From the NCBI GenBank assembly GCA_017504625.1, contig JAFVQU010000003.1:1-64000 (forward strand): DNA of 64,000 nt, written 5' to 3'. Both the position numbers and the translations under genes were made by a program. Below, in pieces: positions 24,972-34,551 of this stretch. Positions within the stretch are counted from its first letter, which is position 1, and the number at the start of each line of letters is the position of its first letter. A model generated the notes under the pieces. The model was not told the DNA's origin. It ran no database searches and was given only the letters and a program-made list of their open reading frames with translations. The DNA is from Clostridia bacterium. Lineage in GTDB: Bacteria > Bacillota > Clostridia > Oscillospirales > CAG-272.

Positions 24972-25787
24972 TTATTCGGCCTCGGTAGCATCCTCGGCTA
25001 CGTTTCTCATTTCCGCAACGTACTTAGCGGCGTAAGAATCTGCGGGTGCAGTGATATAATCCTTATTGATTCCGCTGAACGCGAATTCACCGATGCTCTC
25101 GATAGAAGCGGAGAGCTTGATAGCACCCTCGCTGTTAAGTGCGGTGCAATCGGCAAACGCGAGGTCACCGATGGACTTGAGAGCTTCGGAAGCGGTAAAT
25201 GCGGTAAGCTTTTCGCAGTTGTTGAACGCGAAAACGCCGATAGAGCTTACGCTTTCGGGAAGAGCAACAGTTTCAAGAGCTGAGCAGTTCATAAAGGTGT
25301 AATCCGCGATGGCGGTAATGCCATCACCCTCGAACACGACAGATTTAAGATTGGTACATCCCATAAATGCGCCCTTGCCGATAGAGGTAACGGATGCGGG
25401 GATAACGATAGTTTCAAGCGAGGTGCAACCCGCAAAAGCCCAGTCACCGATAGAGGTAACAGTGTCGGGAATAGTAAATGCGGTAGCTGCGGTAGTATAA
25501 TAGAAGGCTTCGTTTCCAATCGCAACAACGGTACGCTCACCGCGGTTAGCATCACCGACCTTTGCGGGAATTACTATCTCGTGCTCGGTGTAAAGACCGA
25601 CGTAATCGGTAATAGATGCGTTCTCACCGCCGACCGACTTGAAGGAAAGAGTTCCGGTTTCGATCTTATGCTCGGTAGAGGGCGCAACGTAATCGTTTAT
25701 AGAAGTGAAATCCTGTTGCTCCTTAGCGCAGGACGCGAACGCAAAAATAAGCATTATTGCGGCAAGGATAATTGCAATTTTCTTCAT
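24972..25787 (-). CDS. BspA-type leucine-rich-repeat lipoprotein
   Basis: A 271-residue lipoprotein. The signal peptide ends FAFASC-AKE (lipobox). Residues 90-250 are LRR_5 repeats of about 23 residues with the pattern IP.TVTSIG..AF.GCTSLETI.IP. Such proteins sit on the outer face of the membrane and mediate binding to host or to other cells. The ATG at 25787 is chosen because GGAGG is 8 nt upstream; a longer in-frame start has none. It has its own consensus promoter. The six-residue glycine-poor C terminus has no sortase signal. Confidence 0.9.
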   Translation of the reverse strand: MKKIAIILAAIMLIFAFASCAKEQQDFTSINDYVAPSTEHKIETGTLSFKSVGGENASITDYVGLYTEHEIVIPAKVGDANRGERTVVAIGNEAFYYTTAATAFTIPDTVTSIGDWAFAGCTSLETIVIPASVTSIGKGAFMGCTNLKSVVFEGDGITAIADYTFMNCSALETVALPESVSSIGVFAFNNCEKLTAFTASEALKSIGDLAFADCTALNSEGAIKLSASIESIGEFAFSGINKDYITAPADSYAAKYVAEMRNVAEDATEAE

Positions 25788-25828
25788 TTGTAAGCCTCCG
25801 TTATAGATAAAATAAACCATACACAAAA

Positions 25829-25857
25829 ATTATACAACAAAACGACTCAAATGTCAA
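25829..25857 (-). promoter_or_regulatory. Promoter of the LRR lipoprotein
   Basis: Minus strand TTGACA (25852-25857), 17 nt, TATAAT (25829-25834). Confidence 0.88.
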
Positions 25858-25925
25858 GGCTTTAGCTTTATTTTTGAACAAGTGTTTATCAATATTTTAG
25901 CATAGGCGGTTTTTTTGCCTCCATA

Positions 25926-25954
25926 TTGAAAAAAACCGAAATGTGTGCTATAAT
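25926..25954 (+). promoter_or_regulatory. Promoter of comM
   Basis: TTGAAA (25926-25931), 17 nt, TATAAT (25949-25954) with extended TGC. Confidence 0.78.
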
Positions 25955-26014
25955 GAGGTATATTTGAGTATGATCGTCCCATAAATAACGATATGGGGCA
26001 GGAAAGGATGAAAA

Positions 26015-27568
26015 ATGCTATCTTCGGTTTTCAGCGCAGGAATCTTCGGTATTGACGGATATATAGTTACCGTTGAGGCGGATGCTCAGCCCCGCCTTCC
26101 CAATTTCGAGCTTGTCGGACTTCCCGATATGGCAGTCAAGGAGGCGAAGGAGAGAGTCAGAACTGCGTGCATTAACAGTGGCTTTCGCTTTCCCGAGCTT
26201 GCTTTTATGCTCAATCTCGCGCCTGCTGACCGCAAGAAAGAGGGCTCGGCGTACGACGTGGCGATATTGCTTGGAATAATGATCTCGTCGGGCATTATAC
26301 GCTCCGACGTTGACGTTTCCGATAAATGCTTTGTCGGAGAGCTTTCGCTTTCGGGCTCGCTTCGAGGAGTGAGAGGAGCGCTTTCAATGTGCGTTGCGGC
26401 AAGAGATGCCGGATTTAAAGAGTTTTACGCACCTGCGGAGAACGCTCACGAGGCGGCGGCAGTTGAGGGAATTGTAGTTTATCCCGTTGAAAATATAAGG
26501 CAGATAGTGTCGCACCTGAACGGAAGCGAGCCGCTTTCGCCAATTAATTACGACAGAAGCGGGTTTATCGAGGCTACAGCTACCTACGGAATAGACTTTT
26601 CCGACGTCAAGGGACAAGCGCAGGCAAAAAGAGCGATGGAGATAGCCGCAACGGGCGGACACAACATCGTGCTTATCGGCCCTCCCGGCACGGGTAAGTC
26701 GATGCTTGCAAAGAGATTGCCTACGATTTTACCCCCGCTTTCCTTTGGAGAGGCAATAGAAACGACCAAGGTGCATTCGGTTTCGGGAACGCTGCCCGAG
26801 GGTACGTCGCTTATGTCGGTGCGCCCATTCCGTTCTCCTCATCACACGATGAGCGCGGTCAGTCTTGTTGGCGGCGGTATAAATCCTATGCCCGGAGAGG
26901 TTTCGCTTGCGCACAACGGAGTGCTTTTTCTTGACGAGCTTCCCGAGTTTCCAAAGCAGGTCACAGACGCTCTCCGTCAGCCTCTTGAGGATAGAAGGGT
27001 TACTATAACACGCGCAAGCGGACGCGTAACCTTTCCGTGCAGCTTTATGCTCGTCGGCGCAATGAACCCTTGCCGATGCGGCTATTTCGGACACCCCACA
27101 CGCCCTTGCACGTGTAAGCCTATTGACGTTAAGAGATACGTGTCGCGAATAAGCGGCCCTATGCTTGACAGAATAGATATCCAAATCGAGCTCCCCTCGC
27201 TTTCCTACGGTGAGCTTGCAGACAGAAGCGAGAGCGGAGAGAGAAGTGAGGTAATAAGAGCAAGAGTTATCGAGGCGCGTGAGTTTGCGAGAAGGAGAAT
27301 GGGTGAGAATAGCCCGTACATCAACAACGCAAGCCTTGACAGCGCGGGTATCCGTAAATATTGCGTGGCGGATGACGACGCTATGGAGCTTCTCCGCGTC
27401 GCGTACGATACAATGGGCTTATCGGCGCGCGGCTACGACAGAATAATGCGAGTTGCGAGAACTATTGCCGACCTTGCAAAGAGTGAGATCATTCGCGCGG
27501 AGCATATTGCCGAGGCAATACAGTTCCGCAGTCTTGACAGAAAATACTGGGGCGGTGACGATGAATAA
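26015..27568 (+). CDS. comM: ComM/YifB-family AAA+ ATPase (Mg-chelatase-like)
   Basis: 517 residues: an N-terminal ChlI-like domain (LVGLPDMAVKEAKERVR, APADRKKEGSAYD), a central AAA+ module with Walker A GPPGTGKS (about 221-228), Walker B VLFLDELPEF, sensor MNPCRCGYFG with paired cysteines, and a C-terminal Mg-chelatase-type helical domain. ComM is a hexameric helicase that promotes branch migration of single strands in natural transformation. GGAAAGGATG precedes the ATG. The CDF gene follows after 40 nt and may be co-transcribed. Confidence 0.93.
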   Translation: MLSSVFSAGIFGIDGYIVTVEADAQPRLPNFELVGLPDMAVKEAKERVRTACINSGFRFPELAFMLNLAPADRKKEGSAYDVAILLGIMISSGIIRSDVDVSDKCFVGELSLSGSLRGVRGALSMCVAARDAGFKEFYAPAENAHEAAAVEGIVVYPVENIRQIVSHLNGSEPLSPINYDRSGFIEATATYGIDFSDVKGQAQAKRAMEIAATGGHNIVLIGPPGTGKSMLAKRLPTILPPLSFGEAIETTKVHSVSGTLPEGTSLMSVRPFRSPHHTMSAVSLVGGGINPMPGEVSLAHNGVLFLDELPEFPKQVTDALRQPLEDRRVTITRASGRVTFPCSFMLVGAMNPCRCGYFGHPTRPCTCKPIDVKRYVSRISGPMLDRIDIQIELPSLSYGELADRSESGERSEVIRARVIEAREFARRRMGENSPYINNASLDSAGIRKYCVADDDAMELLRVAYDTMGLSARGYDRIMRVARTIADLAKSEIIRAEHIAEAIQFRSLDRKYWGGDDE

Positions 27569-27608
27569 TTCACACGCGACCAAATAAAGCAGAAAAGAGG
27601 GTTTGTCC

Positions 27609-28778
27609 TTGACAGAATTGTTGTGTAAGCTGTTTGTCAAAAACAGAGATAATATTGGCTCGCCTGAGGTCAGACGGGCATACGGAACGCTTGCGAGCGT
27701 TGTCGGAATAATAGTCAATCTTTTGCTCGCGACAGGAAAGATCGCGGTCGGATTGCTTTTCGGAGCGATCTCGCTTGCGGGTGACGGAATCAATAATCTT
27801 TCCGACGCGGGCTCGCAGATCATATCCTTTATAAGCTTTAAGATGGCGGCAAAGCCCGCCGATCGCGATCACCCGTTTGGTCACGCGAGAATAGAGTACG
27901 TCGCGTCGATGATAGTATCGTTCTTCATTATGCTCGTTGGCTTTAATCTTTTCCGCGAGTCGCTTGAAAAAATACTTGACGACGGACAGGTGACAAACGA
28001 TTCAAATATCTGGCTTATGGTAGCAGTTCTTGCCGTGTCGATACTCTTTAAGCTCTGGCTCGTGCTTTTCAACCGTAGGATAGCTAAGAAGATAGACTCG
28101 TCGGTAATGCGCGCGACGGCGGCAGACAGTCTGTCCGACGCGGGAGCAAGTACGGCGGTGCTTATCGCAATGCTGATCTTCAAATTCACCGGAGTTGATA
28201 TCGACGGATATATGGGTATTCTCGTTGCGGTGGTGATCTTTATAGCGGGGATAAAGATACTTAACGATACCAAGAACGCGATACTCGGCGAAGCTCCGTC
28301 AGAGGAGATAATTGAGCGTATAAAGGCAGTTATTGCCGAATATCCCGACGCGCTTGGAATACACGATATGGTTGTGCATAGCTACGGGCCCGGACGCACG
28401 ATGGCGACCTTGCACATTGAGGTCGACGGCTCGAAGTGCGTGTTTGAATCACACGATATGATAGACCTTATAGAGCGTAGGCTTTACGAGGAATGCTCTG
28501 TTCAGGCAAGCATACACATGGATCCGATAGTTGCCGACGACGAGGAGGTAAACAAGATGCGTGCGCTTGTAATAGAGAAGATCAAGAGCATCGACAGTCG
28601 CTTTGATATTCACGATTTCAGATTTGTCAAGGGTGTGACTCATACAAATCTGATATTCGACGTTTACGTTCCTTTTGAAATAAAGGAGAGCGATGACCAG
28701 GTCAAAAAGGCAATCGCTGATAAGATTTTTGAAATTGATAAGAGCTATTTTACCGTTGTGACGGTAGACAGAGGATGA
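27609..28778 (+). CDS. Cation diffusion facilitator (CDF) metal transporter
   Basis: About 389 residues: six membrane helices (about 25-225) then a cytosolic ferredoxin-like ZT_dimer domain and an extra C-terminal extension. The metal sites are visible as D-x-x-x-D in AGDGINNLSDAG (helix 2) and ADSLSDAGAS (helix 5), with the HPFGHAR loop after helix 2. Members export Zn, Fe, Mn or Co by proton exchange; the metal cannot be assigned. No ATG is available: the TTG at 27609 lies 7 nt after AGAGGG, whereas the TTG at 27603 is too close. Confidence 0.9.
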   Translation: MTELLCKLFVKNRDNIGSPEVRRAYGTLASVVGIIVNLLLATGKIAVGLLFGAISLAGDGINNLSDAGSQIISFISFKMAAKPADRDHPFGHARIEYVASMIVSFFIMLVGFNLFRESLEKILDDGQVTNDSNIWLMVAVLAVSILFKLWLVLFNRRIAKKIDSSVMRATAADSLSDAGASTAVLIAMLIFKFTGVDIDGYMGILVAVVIFIAGIKILNDTKNAILGEAPSEEIIERIKAVIAEYPDALGIHDMVVHSYGPGRTMATLHIEVDGSKCVFESHDMIDLIERRLYEECSVQASIHMDPIVADDEEVNKMRALVIEKIKSIDSRFDIHDFRFVKGVTHTNLIFDVYVPFEIKESDDQVKKAIADKIFEIDKSYFTVVTVDRG

Positions 28779-28784
28779 TTTATC

Positions 28785-28812
28785 AAAAAAGGCGGCACTG
28801 CCGCCTTTTTTG
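28785..28812 (+). terminator. Terminator after the CDF gene
   Basis: AAAAAAGGCGG-CACTG-CCGCCTTTTTT. Confidence 0.92.
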
Positions 28813-28904
28813 AATGCATATGCATTGAGCTATCACGTTTCTTGCAATTTTTGAATATAATAGCAACGTATATAGCCATTTTGTGAAAGTTTACAATTTG
28901 TTAA

Positions 28905-28934
28905 TTGCAAAATAAGGCAAAAAAGTGATATAAT
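28905..28934 (+). promoter_or_regulatory. Promoter of citrate synthase
   Basis: TTGCAA (28905-28910), 18 nt, TATAAT (28929-28934) preceded by TGA. Confidence 0.65.
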
Positions 28935-28966
28935 AGGGCATTAGTTGTTTTGAAAGGAGATCAAAA

Positions 28967-30355
28967 ATGCAGGTCTATTCCAAAAATCACTCAAGCGACC
29001 GCGACGAAGAGCTTGAGTGTGAATTTCAATCTATGTTCAACGACGCAAAGTCTGCATATATGATTCCCAAAGAGGCATTTGATAGCTATCGGGTAAAAAG
29101 AGGACTTCGTGAGGCGGACGGCACGGGTGTTACCGCCGGTGTTACCAGAATTGCCAACGCGCACGGATATATGATGTACGAGGGAGATAAATATCCCGAC
29201 GACGGTAAGCTTGAATACCGCGGTTATGAGATAAGCACGCTTATAAATAACTTTGTTGAGGACGGAAGATTTGGGTTTGAGGAATGCGCGTTCTTGCTCT
29301 TCTTCGGTCACCTTCCCACCGAGCAGGAGCTTTTCGAATTCAACGATATTCTCGCGGCGTACAGAAGACTCCCCCCGAGATTTACCGAGGACATTATTAT
29401 GAAGGCGCCCTCAAGGTCTATTATGAACAAGATGGCAAGCTCGGTGCTTTCTCTATATTCTTACGATGACAATCCCGACGATACCGGACTTGAAAATATG
29501 CTCCATCAGAGCATGGAGCTGCTTTCGCGTCTGCCGGTTATCGCGGCGCAGTCCTACGCGGTATATCAGAGCGCGTTTAACGACAAGAGCCTGAACATCC
29601 ACAACCCTTCAAGCAGACTCTCAACCGCGGAGAACTTTTTGCGCGTTCTCCGTCCCGATAAGAGCTATACCGAGGAGGAGGCAAAGCTCCTTGACGTATG
29701 CCTTGTCGTTCACGCGGAGCACGGCGGAGGTAACTGCTCGACATTTACCTGTCGAGTGCTTTCGAGCTCGGGCTCTGATACCTATTCGGCAATCAGCGCG
29801 GCGATAGGCGCGCTTAAGGGTCCCAGACACGGCGGCGCAAATATCAAGGTGCAGGAGATGTTCGATTGTATCAAGGAAAACGTCAAAAATCCCAAGGATG
29901 ATGCCGAGCTTTCCGCATTTCTTCTTAAAATACTTAAGGGCGAGGCATACGACGGCTCGGGCCTTATCTACGGCATGGGACACGCGATATATACAAAATC
30001 CGATCCCCGTGCGGTCATGCTCAAAAAATACGCGCGCGAGCTTGCGTATAAGAAGGGATATGGCGACGATTTCGAGCTTCTTGAGAGCATCGAGCGATTG
30101 ACACCCGGACTTTTCAACGCATACAAGGGAACGGATAAGGCAATGTGCGCAAACGTCGACCTTTATTCCGGTCTCGTTTACAGAATGCTCGATATTCCCG
30201 TTGAGATGTATACGCCTCTTTTCGCAATCGCGAGAGTTGCGGGCTGGTGCGCTCACAGAATGGAGGAATATTGCACGGCAAACAAGATAATTCGTCCTGC
30301 GTATAAGTGCATTTCAAGACCCCGTCCTTACGTTTCGTTGGATGACAGAAGTTAA
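28967..30355 (+). CDS. gltA: Citrate synthase
   Basis: 462 residues. Condenses oxaloacetate with acetyl-CoA. Family motifs are LEYRGYEISTL near residue 84, VVHAEHGGGNCSTFTCRVLSS with the oxaloacetate-binding His, GPRHGGANIKV, YGMGHAIYTKSDPRA with the catalytic His, and the C-terminal ANVDLYSGLVYRML with the catalytic Asp. AAAGGAGATC precedes the ATG. It is monocistronic; no aconitase or isocitrate dehydrogenase gene is nearby, so it likely feeds glutamate synthesis through a partial oxidative branch. A 2-methylcitrate activity cannot be excluded given the propionyl-CoA made by the microcompartment. Confidence 0.93.
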   Translation: MQVYSKNHSSDRDEELECEFQSMFNDAKSAYMIPKEAFDSYRVKRGLREADGTGVTAGVTRIANAHGYMMYEGDKYPDDGKLEYRGYEISTLINNFVEDGRFGFEECAFLLFFGHLPTEQELFEFNDILAAYRRLPPRFTEDIIMKAPSRSIMNKMASSVLSLYSYDDNPDDTGLENMLHQSMELLSRLPVIAAQSYAVYQSAFNDKSLNIHNPSSRLSTAENFLRVLRPDKSYTEEEAKLLDVCLVVHAEHGGGNCSTFTCRVLSSSGSDTYSAISAAIGALKGPRHGGANIKVQEMFDCIKENVKNPKDDAELSAFLLKILKGEAYDGSGLIYGMGHAIYTKSDPRAVMLKKYARELAYKKGYGDDFELLESIERLTPGLFNAYKGTDKAMCANVDLYSGLVYRMLDIPVEMYTPLFAIARVAGWCAHRMEEYCTANKIIRPAYKCISRPRPYVSLDDRS

Positions 30356-30375
30356 TATGTAAAATATCTTTCCCC

Positions 30376-30414
30376 TTACGGCGTGCTTTGCGAGAGCGCG
30401 CCGTAAAATTTTAT
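30376..30414 (+). terminator. Terminator of citrate synthase
   Basis: TTACGGCG (30376-30383) / CGCCGTAA (30399-30406) with an inner GC-rich stem, followed by ATTTTATT. Confidence 0.8.
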
Positions 30415-30530
30415 TCCTTGTCCTAAAAAGGCTTGTCGCACCATATATTTTTATATAGACGAACAAGCATCAAGGGGGGATATTTACGCAAACAGGATAT
30501 GAAAAGGGAGCAGAAAAAAAGCTTGACACG

Positions 30531-33188
30531 GTGCGAGGGCTAAGCACGGCTGAGATTGAGGAGTCACGCAAAAAGCACGGTACTAATACAATGTCGAGGG
30601 CGAAGGGGAAGTCCTTTATCTCTCGTTTTTTGTCAAATCTCGGCGATCCCGTAGTCAAGATACTTATAGGCGCGCTTGTCTTAAATCTGATATTTACGTT
30701 CAGACACGCCGACTGGTTTGAGGTCGGAGGAATTGCCGTGTCAATATTTCTTGCCACACTTATTTCCACCGTGTCAGAGCACGGCTCGGAGGCGGCGTTT
30801 GTAAAGCTGAAGGAGGCAAGTGAGAGGCAAAAAGTACGTGCGTGGCGCGACGGCGAGCTTTGTGAGATAAATATCTCCGACGTTGTGGTTGGTGACGTTG
30901 TTGCAATAGGCGCTGGCGAGCAAATAGCCGCCGACGGCTTTCTTTTGTCGGGCGAGGTTGGAGTCGATCAATCCGCCATGACCGGCGAGAGCCGCGAGGT
31001 TTATAAAAAACCAATGCAGGACGACGATGAGAGAGGCCCTGCCTCGCCGTCATATTGTCTGCGCGGATGCACCGTCGTGTCGGGAGAGGGAAGAATGAAG
31101 GTCGACAGAGTGGGTGACGGAACCTTTCTCGGCGGCATATCGCGTGAGATTCAGGAGGAAACCAGGGAAAGTCCGCTGAAAATAAGGCTTACTAAGCTTG
31201 CAAAGCAAATAAGCGTGCTTGGATATATTGCCGCGGCACTTGTGGCAATTGTCTATCTTTTTAATGTTTTTGTCGCTGATAGCGCGTTTGATCCCGAAAT
31301 AATAAGATACAAGATCTCAAATTTTTCATTCCTCTCGTCACACCTCTTTCATGCGTTGACACTCGGTCTTACTGTCATTGTCGTAGCCGTCCCCGAGGGC
31401 CTGCCGATGATGATCGCGGTGGTTCTTTCCTCCAACGTCAAAAAAATGGTCAAGGACAACGTGCTTATACGCAAGGGAGTAGGAATCGAGGCGGCGGGAA
31501 GTATGAATATACTTTTTACCGACAAAACAGGCACGCTTACCGAGGGGAAGCTTATGCTTGGCAGTATATTTCTCGGTGACGGAAGTGAGATGGAGAATAT
31601 CACGTCGCTATCACGCGCAGAAAGGCTGTACGACCGTTTTTGGATTAACGCGAGAGCAAATAACTCAGCTACGCTCGGCCGTGGGGAGAATGGCAAAATT
31701 CAAGCCCTTGGAGGAAATTCGACCGATCGAGCCTTGCTATCTGCAATAGCGCGTGACGGCAAGAAAAAAATAGATTTTTCAATCATCGGCAAGCTGCCGT
31801 TTGAAAGTGAGCGCAAATATTCCACCGCGCTTGTTGACGAGCGAGGGAAACGCCGTTTGCTTGTCAAGGGAGCCCCCGAAAAATTGCTTCCATATATAGT
31901 GAGCTTTCTTGACCGTGACGGTGTGGAGAGAGTCTTTTCGCGCGAGATTGTTGATGGGCTTTGCAAAAAGCTCTCGGGCGAAGGGAAGCGATTGCTTGCA
32001 ATAGCCGAGTCGAGCGATCGAATAATACCGCAGGAAACGGCGAACGGCGAGCTTTGTGATCTGACGCTTATAGCCCTCGTTGTGCTTGAGGACAAAGTGC
32101 GGCGGGAGGCAGTATCGTCGGTCAAAAAGCTTCGCGGCGCGGGAGTTCACGTTGTTATGATTACGGGAGATAACCGCGACACTGCGGCATATATTGCCCA
32201 GAGGTGCGGTATTATTGACGGTAAAACCGATATTGTGCTTACAAGCGGAGAGCTTGCAAAGCTTTCCGATACGAGCCTTAAGGAGCTTTTGCCGCGCCTT
32301 GCCGTAGTTGCGCGCGCGCTTCCCAACGATAAGAGCAGGCTCGTACGTATTTCACAGGAGCTTAATATGGTCGTGGGAATGACGGGCGACGGCATAAACG
32401 ATGCTCCCGCGCTGAAGCGCGCCGACGTCGGATTTGCAATGGGAAGCGGCACGGAGGTTGCAAAGGATGCGGGCGATATAATAATACTTGACGATAACTT
32501 GAAATCGGTCGTCAAGGCGGTGCTTTACGGCAGAAATATTTTCAAAAGCATCAGAAAATTCATATCACTTCAGCTCACGATGAATCTGTGCGCCGTCGGA
32601 GTGTCTATGATATGTCCGTTTTTGGGAGTCGATTCACCCGTTACGGTCGTGCAGATGCTTTGGATCAATATAATTATGGATACGCTTGGCGGTCTTGCCT
32701 TTGCGGGTGAGCCCGCGCTCGAAGCCTGTATGGATGAGCCGCCTAAACGGCGTGACGAGCCGATTCTCAACGGATATATGATAAACGAGATACTCTGGAA
32801 TGGGGGATTCACCGTAGGACTTTGCATTGCGTTTTTGAAGCTCCCCGCGATAAGCTCGCTTTTTCGCTATTCTCCCGATAACATATACCTGCTTACAGCT
32901 TTCTTCGCGCTCTTTATATTTGCGTCGGTATTCAATTGCTTCAACGCAAGGACTGATCGCGTGAAAACCTTTTCACATATTACGAAAAACCGAGCCTTTA
33001 TCGTAATAATGGCGGCGATATTGGCAATACAGATAGTCTTTGTGTACCTTGGAGGGCAGGTGCTTCGTACTGTTCCTCTGACGGCAAGGGAATTGCTCGT
33101 CACTTTGCTCTTGGCCCTGACGGTTTTCCCCGCGGATATACTGCGAAAGCTGTTGTGGAGGGCATTGTTTGGCAAACGAGGATATTGA
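30531..33188 (+). CDS. Calcium-translocating P-type ATPase (P2 type)
   Basis: At least 885 residues. Pumps Ca2+ out of the cytosol. Visible: N-terminal cation-ATPase segment (GLSTAEIEESRKKHGTN), actuator TGES (MTGESREV), the helix-4 motif VPEGLPMMIAVVLS, phosphorylation site DKTGTLTEG, nucleotide-domain KGAPEK, hinge TGDGINDAPALKRADVG, and a six-helix C-terminal transport domain (NLCAVGVS, MLWINIIMDTLGGLA). GTG 30531 is the first conventional start in frame but has no SD nearby. The frame stays open to 30459. A strong AAGGGGGG (30472-30479) stands 6 nt before an in-frame ACG (30486), which would add 15 residues and restore the usual N-terminal length. Confidence 0.92.
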   Translation: MRGLSTAEIEESRKKHGTNTMSRAKGKSFISRFLSNLGDPVVKILIGALVLNLIFTFRHADWFEVGGIAVSIFLATLISTVSEHGSEAAFVKLKEASERQKVRAWRDGELCEINISDVVVGDVVAIGAGEQIAADGFLLSGEVGVDQSAMTGESREVYKKPMQDDDERGPASPSYCLRGCTVVSGEGRMKVDRVGDGTFLGGISREIQEETRESPLKIRLTKLAKQISVLGYIAAALVAIVYLFNVFVADSAFDPEIIRYKISNFSFLSSHLFHALTLGLTVIVVAVPEGLPMMIAVVLSSNVKKMVKDNVLIRKGVGIEAAGSMNILFTDKTGTLTEGKLMLGSIFLGDGSEMENITSLSRAERLYDRFWINARANNSATLGRGENGKIQALGGNSTDRALLSAIARDGKKKIDFSIIGKLPFESERKYSTALVDERGKRRLLVKGAPEKLLPYIVSFLDRDGVERVFSREIVDGLCKKLSGEGKRLLAIAESSDRIIPQETANGELCDLTLIALVVLEDKVRREAVSSVKKLRGAGVHVVMITGDNRDTAAYIAQRCGIIDGKTDIVLTSGELAKLSDTSLKELLPRLAVVARALPNDKSRLVRISQELNMVVGMTGDGINDAPALKRADVGFAMGSGTEVAKDAGDIIILDDNLKSVVKAVLYGRNIFKSIRKFISLQLTMNLCAVGVSMICPFLGVDSPVTVVQMLWINIIMDTLGGLAFAGEPALEACMDEPPKRRDEPILNGYMINEILWNGGFTVGLCIAFLKLPAISSLFRYSPDNIYLLTAFFALFIFASVFNCFNARTDRVKTFSHITKNRAFIVIMAAILAIQIVFVYLGGQVLRTVPLTARELLVTLLLALTVFPADILRKLLWRALFGKRGY

Positions 33189-33191
33189 CAG

Positions 33192-33220
33192 AAAAAACGG
33201 CGGCACAGTCCGCCGTTTTT
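33192..33220 (+). terminator. Terminator of the Ca-ATPase gene
   Basis: AAAAACGGCGG-CACAGT-CCGCCGTTTTT. Confidence 0.92.
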
Positions 33221-33231
33221 GACCTTTTCAC

Positions 33232-33260
33232 TTGACAAAAGAAAAGCGTTTTGATACAAT
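33232..33260 (+). promoter_or_regulatory. Promoter of the HD-cdd-VanY operon
   Basis: TTGACA (33232-33237), 17 nt, TACAAT (33255-33260). Confidence 0.82.
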
Positions 33261-33295
33261 ATAAAATAGATAAGAATTTATTGCGGAGTGTTAAT

Positions 33296-33883
33296 ATGAC
33301 CAACAAGGAAAGATTTATTGAAATATTCAAAACAAATATAAAAAGAGATGGAGCGGAAAATCTGCTTAATTTCCTGCTTTCAGATGCGAGTGACTTTTTC
33401 ACGGCTCCCGCAAGCACGAGATATCACGGTGCTTACGAGGGCGGACTTTTAGAGCATACCCTTAACGTATACGACTGCCTTGTCGATATACTGAAGCGGC
33501 CGAGAATAAAAGAGGTGTACGGCATTCAGTATTCCGACGAGAGTATAGCTATTGCCGCGCTTTTGCACGACTTGTGCAAGATAAATTTCTATAAGGTCAG
33601 CTTCAGAAACGCAAAGAATGCCGAGGGCAGATGGGAGTCGGTGCCCTACTATACGATAGAGGACTCGCTTCCTTACGGTCACGGTGAAAAGTCGGTATAT
33701 ATCGCCTCGGGATATATGCGTCTGACTCGTGACGAGGCGTTTGCCATCCGTTATCACATGGGCTTTTCGACCAACGACGACCCAGGAAACGTAGGCAAAT
33801 CGCTTGAAATGTTCCCGCTTGCCTTTTTCCTTAATTGCGCGGATACCGAGGCGGCATATTACCTTGAGGGTTCAAATAAATAA
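33296..33883 (+). CDS. HD-domain hydrolase
   Basis: A 195-residue HD-superfamily phosphohydrolase. Metal-ligand motifs are in order: H in LLEHTLNVYD, then HD in ALLHDLCKINF, H in YGHGEKSV and H in RYHMGFS, with a C-terminal Asp in LNCADTEA. This pattern resembles the HD part of YhaM-type 3'-5' exonucleases and related nucleotidases, but the OB-fold of YhaM is absent. The ATG at 33296 follows GGAGTG. First gene of a six-gene operon. Confidence 0.83.
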   Translation: MTNKERFIEIFKTNIKRDGAENLLNFLLSDASDFFTAPASTRYHGAYEGGLLEHTLNVYDCLVDILKRPRIKEVYGIQYSDESIAIAALLHDLCKINFYKVSFRNAKNAEGRWESVPYYTIEDSLPYGHGEKSVYIASGYMRLTRDEAFAIRYHMGFSTNDDPGNVGKSLEMFPLAFFLNCADTEAAYYLEGSNK

Positions 33884-33897
33884 AAGGATTTTTGGCT

Positions 33898-34311
33898 ATG
33901 ATAGACAGAAAAATGCTTGTTGACGCGGCGCTTGGGGCAAGAGCGGGCGCGTATTCTCCCTATTCAAAATTCTGCGTAGGCGCGGCACTTCTTTGCGCTG
34001 ACGGAGAGGTCATAATCGGTGCAAACGTGGAAAACAGCTCGTACGGTGGTACTATTTGCGCGGAAAGAGTTGCCTTGACTTCTGCGGTCGTCAACGGCAA
34101 ACGCGATTTTAAGGCTATCGCCATAGTAGGCGCACCGTGCGGTGAGTCGGTTGGCGCATATTGCGCTCCCTGCGGTATTTGCAGACAGTTTATGGCGGAA
34201 TTCTGCGCGGGAGATTTTGAGATTCTTCTCTTTGACGGCAAGGAGATAAAGGCTTATACGCTTGACACGCTGCTTCCCGCGGCGTTTACCAAAAAGGATC
34301 TCGAAATCTGA
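33898..34311 (+). CDS. cdd: Cytidine deaminase
   Basis: A 137-residue tetrameric zinc deaminase turning cytidine/deoxycytidine into uridine. Zinc ligands and catalytic Glu: CAERVAL (Cys, Glu) and PCGICRQF (two Cys). The N-terminal AYSPYSKFCVGAALL and NVENSSYGGTICAE complete the family signature. AAGGA is 9 nt before the ATG at 33898. It lies 14 nt after the HD gene; a pyrimidine salvage enzyme in a mixed operon. Confidence 0.96.
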   Translation: MIDRKMLVDAALGARAGAYSPYSKFCVGAALLCADGEVIIGANVENSSYGGTICAERVALTSAVVNGKRDFKAIAIVGAPCGESVGAYCAPCGICRQFMAEFCAGDFEILLFDGKEIKAYTLDTLLPAAFTKKDLEI

Positions 34312-34323
34312 CGGAGAAAAGAT

Positions 34324-34533
34324 ATGCCTATAAACAAGGATATAAATAAGCCCGTAAGCGCGGGCAGATGTGAGGATTGCGAATTCTACGACTATGATGA
34401 GGAGTGGGAGGAGTATATCTGCTCAATGTCGCTTGACGAGGACGAAATGATAAACTTTTTGTCGCGTAATACGGGCAGGTGTCCGTATTACAGATATTAC
34501 GACGAATATAAGAGCGTAAGAAAGCAAAATTGA
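34324..34533 (+). CDS. Small cysteine-containing protein (DUF6472-like)
   Basis: 69 residues, strongly acidic. Pattern CEDCEFYDYDEEWEEYIC ... LDEDEM ... CPYY suggests a small metal-binding (CxxC, C, C) protein; it looks like the DUF6472 family found in Clostridia, from memory and unverified. 12 nt after cdd, with GGAGAAAAG before the ATG. Function unknown. Confidence 0.75.
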   Translation: MPINKDINKPVSAGRCEDCEFYDYDEEWEEYICSMSLDEDEMINFLSRNTGRCPYYRYYDEYKSVRKQN

Positions 34534-34551
34534 TCTTTAAAGGAATCAAAA

